DNA of 9,597 bases, taken from assembly GCA_964417895.1 (NCBI GenBank), contig CAYQJS010000097.1:1-9597 (forward strand), written 5' to 3'. Positions 4,736-9,597 of this stretch are shown one piece after another. Numbering within the stretch: position 1 is the first letter of the stretch; each line of letters starts with the position of its first letter. Made by a program: the position numbers and the translations under genes. The notes under the pieces are model-generated. The model made no database searches and was not told where the DNA came from. It was given only the letters and a program-made list of their open reading frames with translations. Source of the DNA: CAYQJS01 sp964417895. Its GTDB lineage: Bacteria > Chloroflexota > UBA6077 > SHYK01.

Positions 4736-6460
4736 GTGAACGGCCGGACGGTGATGGGGCGTAGTTCGCGAAGATTCGCTGTCACGCCAGCCCTGCTCGG
4801 CGTCGGGCTGCTGCTGGCGACCGCGTGCGCGCCGCCCGTCGCGGATCGTGACCCGGGTCTTGCATCCACAGATGGGTCGCAACAGCGCTCCAGGAAAGTC
4901 ATGACGATCGCAGCCAGCCGCGAGCTCCTGACGTTCGCTGACTTCGTCGGGTACGGCACGAGTGGCGGCGGGAACCGCACCGCGCGCTACATCGCCCACG
5001 ACTACCTGATCGCCGAGGACGACGTGAGGGACTACTATCCTCAACTCGCGGTCGAGGTGCCCTCTGCCGACAAGGGAACGTGGCGGGTGAACGCCGACGG
5101 GTCAATGGACGTCACCTGGACGCTTCGGCCGAACGTCAAGTGGCACGACGGGACGCCCTTCACAGCCGAAGACCTGGTCTTCTCCCACAGGCTCCACACG
5201 GACCGCGATTTCACCCTGTCCTCCAACGGCGGCACCATTCGGCTTATGGAGTCCGCGGCGGCGCTCGACCCGCTAACGCTCACGGTTCACTGGGCCCGGA
5301 CCAATGCCCTCGCAAACCGAGCCTACGGTCTCGACCCGATGCCCAGGCATCTCCTGCAAGACCTGTATCAGAGCGACAAGGAGGCCCTGATAAAGAGTCC
5401 TTTCTTCAACAGCGAGTTCGTGGGCCTCGGGCCGTATCGCCTCGCGCGCTGGGACGCGGGTGTCGAGCTGGAGTTCGCTCGGTTCGACGACTACTACCTC
5501 GGGCGGCCGCCCCTCGACCGCGTGATCGTGCGCTACATCAAGGACGGCAGCGCGATGGTCGCAAATATCCTGGCCGAGGCTGTGGACGTCGTGGTTCCCC
5601 CAAGTGTGGACCTCGAGACGGCCGCCGAGCTGCGGCGACGGTGGGAGGGCACAGGCAATCAGGCCGTGCCCCAGGTCACCGACCGGGTGCGCTGGCTGCG
5701 CCCGCAGTTCCGCCCGGAGCTGGCTCAGTTGAAGAACGGGATGACGAACCTCAGCGTTCGGCGGGCCCTCTCTCATGCCGTCGATAGGGAGACCCTTGCG
5801 GAAGTCGTCGGGCAGGGCTTCGCGCCTACGGCGGACAGCTGGATCCGGCCCGCGGACCCACTTCGGGCGCAGGTTGCAACCGCCATACCGCAGTATCCGT
5901 ACGATCTAGCGCGGGCGCAGCAGCTGCTCGCGGAGGCGGGGTGGACGCGCGGCAGCGATGGCGTGCTCGTGCACCAGCCGAGCGGGGAGCGTTTCGAGGC
6001 CTACATCTCGGTGCGTCCGACGACCGGCGCCGATAAGGATGGCGCCATCATCGCCGATGTGTGGAAGGCGCTCGGCCTGCAGATTGGCCTGTACTTCATC
6101 CCGCCCGCTCAAGCCGACGATCGGCAAGTCCTCTCGACCCAACCTTTCGTTAACCTCAGCTCGAATGGCGCCTCGGGCTTCTGGGACGAGATCCTTCACA
6201 CTCGAGGGATCGCGTCGGAGGCCAACCGCTGGAACGGCGCCAACAACCACGGCTACAGCAACCCGCGAGTCGACAGTCTCATCGACCGCCTGCTCATCAC
6301 CATCGATCAGCAGGAGCGGGTCAACTTCAGCCGGCAGTTGCTCCAGGAGACCATGACCGACGCGGCCATCATCCCCATGTACTGGCAGACCGATCCGCTG
6401 ATGCTTCTTCGCGGAGTCAAGGGCTTCACCTGGCGGACATTCGACTGGGACAAGACTTAG
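4736..6460 (+). CDS. ABC transporter family-5 substrate-binding lipoprotein
   Basis: This is the extracytoplasmic binding component of a peptide/nickel/opine-type ABC importer, 574 residues. A basic N terminus (RSSRR) and hydrophobic stretch end in LLLATAC, predicting lipidation at Cys31. The family signature LRPNVKWHDGTPFTAEDL lies at 130-147. Later hallmarks are VGLGPYRLARW (about 229-239), FDDYYLGRPPLDRV, LSVRRALSHAVDRETLAEVV (about 339-358) and YDLARAQQLLAEAGW. The C-terminal lobe has NGANNHGYSNPRVDSLIDRL and ends with GVKGFTWRTFDWD. GTG at 4736 has GGAGA five bases upstream; ATG at 4754 is an alternative that keeps the whole signal peptide. No permease or ATPase gene lies beside it, so it must use a transporter encoded elsewhere or act alone. 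Substrate cannot be assigned, although peptides are the commonest ligands. Confidence 0.92.
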   Translation: MNGRTVMGRSSRRFAVTPALLGVGLLLATACAPPVADRDPGLASTDGSQQRSRKVMTIAASRELLTFADFVGYGTSGGGNRTARYIAHDYLIAEDDVRDYYPQLAVEVPSADKGTWRVNADGSMDVTWTLRPNVKWHDGTPFTAEDLVFSHRLHTDRDFTLSSNGGTIRLMESAAALDPLTLTVHWARTNALANRAYGLDPMPRHLLQDLYQSDKEALIKSPFFNSEFVGLGPYRLARWDAGVELEFARFDDYYLGRPPLDRVIVRYIKDGSAMVANILAEAVDVVVPPSVDLETAAELRRRWEGTGNQAVPQVTDRVRWLRPQFRPELAQLKNGMTNLSVRRALSHAVDRETLAEVVGQGFAPTADSWIRPADPLRAQVATAIPQYPYDLARAQQLLAEAGWTRGSDGVLVHQPSGERFEAYISVRPTTGADKDGAIIADVWKALGLQIGLYFIPPAQADDRQVLSTQPFVNLSSNGASGFWDEILHTRGIASEANRWNGANNHGYSNPRVDSLIDRLLITIDQQERVNFSRQLLQETMTDAAIIPMYWQTDPLMLLRGVKGFTWRTFDWDKT

Positions 6461-6502
6461 GGCCGCGTACCCAGGGGGTATCCTTAGCCGAGGACCGCTG
6501 AA

Positions 6503-6582
6503 TGTCATTCTGAGGCCGCAGGCCGAAGAATCTCACGGCGGTTGCGACTAACGCCAGATCCTTCGCCGCGCGCAGGATGACA
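6503..6582. repeat. Palindromic interspersed repeat, copy 3
   Basis: An 80-bp imperfect palindrome starts 42 bases after the ABC binding protein's stop. TGTCATTCTGAGG at the left end faces GCGCAGGATGACA at the right end (ending at 6582); GCCGAAGAATCT faces AGATCCTTCGCCG. An inner GGCG ... CGCC stem lies near the centre. The left half is the A type. The right half, read on the minus strand, is the B type (CTGCGCGCGGCGAAGGATCT). It ends only 26 bases before the next gene's start, so it would lie within that gene's leader if transcription begins upstream. Confidence 0.8.
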
Positions 6583-6608
6583 GACCGTGCTCCTCGGTGG
6601 AGTGTAGC

Positions 6609-7103
6609 GTGCAAATAATCCTGCATCTCCGCGTGAATGGCCAGGCCCACGAGGTGCTGGCGCCCACGCACCACACGCTGCTCGAGGTCTTGCGCGAGGA
6701 GATGGACCTCACAGGAACGAAGCACGGGTGCGAGCTGGGAGAGTGCGGGGCGTGCACCGTACTGATCGACGGGCTCCCCACCCTGTCGTGTCTGACGCTG
6801 CCCGTCGAGGTGCAGGGCGCTGACATCACGACCGTCGAGGGGCTGGCGATCGGCTCCCAGATGCACCCGCTGCAAGTGGCGTTCGCCGAGAACGGAGCGG
6901 CGCAATGCGGCTACTGCACCCCCGGCATCCTGATGAGCGCGGCGGCCCTGTTGGAACGGGCGCTGGAGCCCACGGAGGCGGAGGTGCGCCAATCCCTCGC
7001 AGGCAACCTGTGCCGATGCACGGGCTACACGAAGATCATCGACGCGGTGCTCCAGGCCGGGCGCGATATGAAGCTAAAGCGCGCTCTGAGCGCGAAGCTG
7101 TAG
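6609..7103 (+). CDS. [2Fe-2S] subunit of a xanthine-dehydrogenase-family molybdenum hydroxylase
   Basis: This small electron-transfer subunit passes electrons between the molybdenum cofactor and FAD subunits of enzymes such as 4-hydroxybenzoyl-CoA reductase, CO dehydrogenase and aldehyde or xanthine dehydrogenases. The 164 residues contain a plant-ferredoxin-type cluster site (Cys41, Cys46, Cys49, Cys61 in KHGCELGECGACTVLIDG...SC) and the helical second-cluster domain (Cys100 and Cys103 in QCGYCTPG; Cys135 and Cys137 in NLCRCTGY). All eight ligands are present. GTG at 6609 is preferred to GTG at 6597 because GGTGGAG at 6596-6602 is spaced six bases before it and because family members start with a short strand like MQIILHLRVNG. 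The molybdopterin subunit gene follows after a 244-bp repeat-filled gap. Confidence 0.94.
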   Translation: MQIILHLRVNGQAHEVLAPTHHTLLEVLREEMDLTGTKHGCELGECGACTVLIDGLPTLSCLTLPVEVQGADITTVEGLAIGSQMHPLQVAFAENGAAQCGYCTPGILMSAAALLERALEPTEAEVRQSLAGNLCRCTGYTKIIDAVLQAGRDMKLKRALSAKL

Positions 7104-7108
7104 GGACG

Positions 7109-7190
7109 TGTCATCCTGAGCCGCGGGCGAAGAGTCTGCCCTGAGGTTGCCGAAGGGATCTGCTAAGAGATGCCTCGCGGTCGCTCCCAC
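7109..7190. repeat. Palindromic interspersed repeat, copy 4 (degenerate)
   Basis: The left half at 7109-7137 is a clear A-type half (TGTCATCCTGAGC, then GGGCGAAGAGTCT) beginning five bases after the [2Fe-2S] subunit's stop. A second, weaker copy follows in the same orientation (CTGAGGTTGCCGAAGGGATC, about 7141-7160). A degenerate reversed B-like half may begin at AGATGCCTCGC (7168). The right end has lost the TGACA terminus; the nearest equivalent, CTCAGCCTGACAG, is at 7319-7331. The copy is therefore decayed or interrupted. Confidence 0.6.
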
Positions 7191-7197
7191 GAAAATA

Positions 7198-7278
7198 CCG
7201 CTCGTCCTGAGCCTGTCGAAGGACGAGCCTGGGGCCGGCAACCTTCGCCTCGTGGTTCGACAAGCTCACCATGAGCGG
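7198..7278. repeat. Second palindromic repeat type with TTCGACAAGCTCA arm
   Basis: The left arm 7198-7220 and right arm 7256-7278 are inverted repeats matching at 19 of 23 positions (CCGCTCGTCCTGAGCCTGTC... against TTCGACAAGCTCACCATGAG...). The left arm contains its own perfect 8-bp hairpin, CTCGTCCT (7201-7208) with AGGACGAG (7220-7227). The CTGAGC...GTCGAAGGA core resembles dispersed REP-like palindromes seen in many GC-rich bacterial genomes. It is related in its CTGAG and GAAG cores to the other copies in this window but forms a distinct subtype. Confidence 0.75.
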
Positions 7279-7282
7279 TTCT

Positions 7283-7331
7283 CATGGGTTCAGGGGGGCC
7301 CGACAGGCCCATGCATTCCTCAGCCTGACAG
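7283..7331. repeat. Short nested hairpins before the large-subunit gene
   Basis: CATGGG at 7283-7288 can pair with CCCATG at 7308-7313; alternatively GGGCC at 7296-7300 pairs with GGCCC at 7306-7310 around CGACA. These are mutually exclusive structures because they share bases. CTCAGCCTGACAG at 7319-7331 resembles the terminal arm of the palindromic repeats. This stretch completes the composite gap; no promoter is evident in it. Confidence 0.4.
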
Positions 7332-7335
7332 CGGC

Positions 7336-7350
7336 GGGAGAGGCCTAATG
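7336..7350 (+). promoter_or_regulatory. Ribosome binding site and ATG of the large-subunit gene
   Basis: GGGAGAGG at 7336-7343, including GGAG at 7337-7340 seven bases before ATG at 7348, is a strong Shine-Dalgarno match. It fixes the start of the molybdopterin subunit. Confidence 0.7.
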
Positions 7351-9597
7351 GCTGTGGTCACCAGGGAGAGACAGTTCTCCGTCATCGGCAGGCGGAGCCC
7401 GAAGATCGAGGCCCACCAGAAAGCCTCGGGCCAGACCAGGTATGCCGGAGACATCAAGCTGCCACGCATGGTGTGGGCCAGGCTGCTGCGCAGCCCCCAT
7501 CCACATGCGCGCATCCTGTCCATCGACACGAGCCGGGCGCAGGCGCACCCCGGCGTGCTCGCCGTCATCACCGGCGAGGACATGCCGGTCACGATCGGCA
7601 TCATGCCCACCAGCCAGGACGAGTATCCGCTCGCGATCGGGAAGGTCCGCTACGTGGGCGATGCGGTCGCCGCAGTCGCTGCCATCGACGAGGAGACCGC
7701 GGCCGAAGCCTGCGAGCTGATCGACGTCGAGTACGAACCGCTCCCACCCATCATGACCATCGACGAGGCGCTCAAGCGCGAGGACGTCAAGATCCACGAG
7801 CATTCACCGCGGGCCAACGTTCACCGCGAGGTCCACCTCGAGTTCGGCGACGTCGAGGCGGGCTTCGCTGCCGCGGACTACATCCGCGAGGACAACATGT
7901 TCTTCGAGGGCACTACGCACGCGGCGCTGGAGAACTACGCGGCCGTGGCCCACTGGGAGCTGAACAACAAAGTCACCGTTTGGTCCAGCACGCAGGTGCC
8001 CCACTACCTCCACCGCGAGCTGGCGAAGGTGTTCGGCCTACCGAAGGCCCACATCCGAGTCATCGCGCCGCCCGTGGGGGGCGCCTTCGGCGGGAAGAGC
8101 GATCCCTTCTCCCACGAGTTCGCCGTGGCGCTGCTCTCGAAGAAATGCGGCCGGCCCGTCAAGATCGTGCTCGACCGCGAAGAAGCCTTCTACTGCCATC
8201 GCGGCCGACACCCGGTGAGAATGATCGTGAAGTCGGGCGTCAAGCAGGACGGCACGATCACGGCGGTCCACTTCCAGTCCTTCCTGGATGGGGGCGCCTA
8301 TTCCAGCTACGGGCTCGCCAGCACCTACTACACGGGCGCGCTGTTGGGCGTGACCTACCAGATCCCCGCTTACAAGTTCGACGGCATTCGCGTCTATACC
8401 AACAAGCCTGCCTGTGGGCCGAAACGCGGCCACGGCACCACGCAGCCGCGCTTTGCCTTCGAGTGCCACCTCGACAAGATCGCCGAGCACCTGGGGCTCG
8501 AACCGGCCGGGTACCGCAAACGAATCCTGACCCCGCCGAACAGCAGGACAGTGAACGACCTGCGGGTGACGTCGACCGCCGCCGCCGAGTGCATCGACCA
8601 GGTGGTCGAGCGAAGCGGCTGGGGCGACAAGTTTCGCAAGCTCCCGTATGGGAAGGGCGTGGGCCTCGCCCTCAGCACGTACATCAGCGGGGCGGGCCTC
8701 CCCATCTACTGGAATGACATGCCGCACTCGGGCGCCACGCTCAAGGTGGACCGGGGCGGCGGCGTCACCGTCTACTGCGGCGTTTCGGACATCGGCCAGG
8801 GCTGTGACTCGCTGCTCGCCTGCATCGCGGCGGAGGAGCTGGGGATCGAGCCGGAGGACATCCGCGTCGTGGCCGGCGACACCGACCTCAGCCCCGTGGA
8901 CCTGGGGAGCTACTCCAGTCGCGTCACTTTCATGGCGGGCAATGCGGTGCTCCAGGCCGCCCGCACCATGCGCGAGCGCATTCTAGCCGCGGTGGCGGAG
9001 AAGCTAGAGGTGCCCGCCGAGCGGCTCGACGCGAGCTGGCGGCAGGTCTACGACGTGGAGGACCGGGCTCGATGCGTGACTTTCGAGGAGGCGTGCGTCC
9101 TGGCCGAGAGCAAAGAGGGCACGCTCGCTTCGGTGGGGAGCTATAAGCCGCCACGCGGCATCGGTGGGACGTACAAGGGCGCGGGCGTGGGTCCTTCGCC
9201 TGCCTACAGCTACACGGCATGCGTCGCGCAGGTGGACGTGGACGTCGAGACGGGCGCGGTGCAAGTCGAGAAGCTGTGGATCGCGCATGACTGCGGCCGA
9301 GCGCTCAACCCGGTGAACGTGGAGGGGCAGATCGAAGGCAGCGCCTACATGGGGCTGGGCGAGGTGTTGATGGAGGAGTCCGCCTTCCGCGGCGGGCTGC
9401 ACAGGAAGCCATCGTTGCTCGAATATCGACTGCCCACGTTTCTTGATATGCCGCCCGTAGAGTCGATCATCGTCGAGAACCCCGACGCCGAGGGTCCTTA
9501 TGGGGCGAAGGAGGCCGGCGAGGGGCCGCTGAATCCGGTGCCGCCCGCCATCGCCAACGCCGTCTACGACGCCATTGGCATCCGCTTCGACGCGACC
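7348..9597 (+). CDS. Molybdopterin-binding subunit, 4-hydroxybenzoyl-CoA reductase-like (3' end outside window)
   Basis: This is the catalytic large subunit of a xanthine-oxidase-family molybdenum hydroxylase. The frame is open for 750 codons to the window edge. The N-terminal aldehyde-oxidase/xanthine-dehydrogenase a/b hammerhead-type domain includes VRYVGDAVAAVAA. The Mo-cofactor domains show GGAFGG (244-249), CGPKRGHG (356-363), DIGQG (Gly483-Gly485), GSYSSRVTF from 520, and GAKEAGEGPL near 719-728. Glu725 aligns with the catalytic glutamate of xanthine oxidase (GEPPL motif). The RGHG variant, where xanthine dehydrogenases have a RGxG/AYRGAG-like loop, together with TQVPHYLH and GSYSSRVTF, recalls 4-hydroxybenzoyl-CoA reductase alpha (about 770 residues), so perhaps 20 residues are missing. 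Aromatic acyl-CoA dehydroxylation is plausible but the substrate is not proven. No FAD subunit is seen; in hcrCAB-like operons it would follow. Confidence 0.9.
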   Translation, partial: MAVVTRERQFSVIGRRSPKIEAHQKASGQTRYAGDIKLPRMVWARLLRSPHPHARILSIDTSRAQAHPGVLAVITGEDMPVTIGIMPTSQDEYPLAIGKVRYVGDAVAAVAAIDEETAAEACELIDVEYEPLPPIMTIDEALKREDVKIHEHSPRANVHREVHLEFGDVEAGFAAADYIREDNMFFEGTTHAALENYAAVAHWELNNKVTVWSSTQVPHYLHRELAKVFGLPKAHIRVIAPPVGGAFGGKSDPFSHEFAVALLSKKCGRPVKIVLDREEAFYCHRGRHPVRMIVKSGVKQDGTITAVHFQSFLDGGAYSSYGLASTYYTGALLGVTYQIPAYKFDGIRVYTNKPACGPKRGHGTTQPRFAFECHLDKIAEHLGLEPAGYRKRILTPPNSRTVNDLRVTSTAAAECIDQVVERSGWGDKFRKLPYGKGVGLALSTYISGAGLPIYWNDMPHSGATLKVDRGGGVTVYCGVSDIGQGCDSLLACIAAEELGIEPEDIRVVAGDTDLSPVDLGSYSSRVTFMAGNAVLQAARTMRERILAAVAEKLEVPAERLDASWRQVYDVEDRARCVTFEEACVLAESKEGTLASVGSYKPPRGIGGTYKGAGVGPSPAYSYTACVAQVDVDVETGAVQVEKLWIAHDCGRALNPVNVEGQIEGSAYMGLGEVLMEESAFRGGLHRKPSLLEYRLPTFLDMPPVESIIVENPDAEGPYGAKEAGEGPLNPVPPAIANAVYDAIGIRFDAT

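Noticed and set aside
4736..4830. Twin-arginine (Tat) signal in the ABC binding protein
   Set aside because: SRRFAV has the paired arginines but lacks the following FLK-type consensus, and the LLLATAC lipobox fits an ordinary Sec lipoprotein signal better.
2878..7331. CRISPR array
   Set aside because: The repeats are palindromic elements kilobases apart with genes between them; there is no regular repeat-spacer pattern and no cas gene.
7104..7347. Riboswitch or structured ncRNA before the large-subunit gene
   Set aside because: The structure is explained by repeat-family palindromes that recur elsewhere in the window. No known riboswitch core, including the molybdenum-cofactor RNA motif, was recognised.
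7473..8717. 414-codon plus-strand open frame inside the large-subunit gene
   Set aside because: It is shifted relative to the molybdopterin subunit, which stays open for 750 codons with all motifs. The shifted product is Arg/Gly/His-rich and resembles no protein family.

Overview
The window is a high-GC bacterial chromosomal segment in which every convincing gene lies on the + strand. It has a diderm look: two proteins carry lipoprotein signal peptides. Non-ATG starts (GTG, TTG and one AUC) are common. The core genes, the high GC, the orphan family-5 solute-binding lipoprotein, the molybdenum hydroxylase and the dispersed palindromic repeats would fit an uncultivated soil or sediment lineage such as Rokubacteria/Methylomirabilota, Gemmatimonadota, Acidobacteriota or a deltaproteobacterial group. 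The sequence alone does not settle which one.

Layout. Positions 1-49 hold two degenerate copies of a 22-bp unit, possibly the end of a mobile element. A good sigma70-type promoter (61-88) leads into infC (translation initiation factor IF-3), whose best start is an AUC codon at 164. Five bases after infC comes a divergent ClpP-type serine protease (799-1437), then a class II tRNA nucleotidyltransferase with an HD domain (1469-2839). These three form a translation and protein-quality cluster. A palindromic repeat and a weak intrinsic terminator (2878-2995) close it. Next come an OmpR/PhoB-type response regulator with no adjacent kinase (3064-3765), a YceI-domain lipoprotein (3820-4524), and a family-5 (peptide/nickel/opine-type) ABC substrate-binding lipoprotein with no adjacent permease (4736-6460). 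The right end holds two subunits of a molybdenum hydroxylase resembling 4-hydroxybenzoyl-CoA reductase: the two-cluster [2Fe-2S] subunit (6609-7103) and the molybdopterin-binding subunit (7348 to beyond 9597, 750 codons present). Any FAD subunit would lie outside the window.

The most distinctive feature is a family of imperfect palindromes in four intergenic gaps, each just after a stop codon (after cca, the YceI gene, the ABC binding protein and the [2Fe-2S] subunit). Each complete copy pairs two different half-elements head to head. The A half has CTGAGCCGCAGG followed by CGAAGAATC; the B half usually has CTGCGCG followed by GCGAAG and ATC. The last gap is composite: it also carries a second palindrome type (CTCGTCCTGAGC with TTCGACAAGCTCA) and separates two subunit genes that would normally be nearly adjacent. 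No CRISPR array, tRNA, rRNA, complete insertion sequence or phage gene was seen. I found no clearly new multi-gene system. The repeat family, the AUC start and the infC-clpP arrangement are the points most worth following up.
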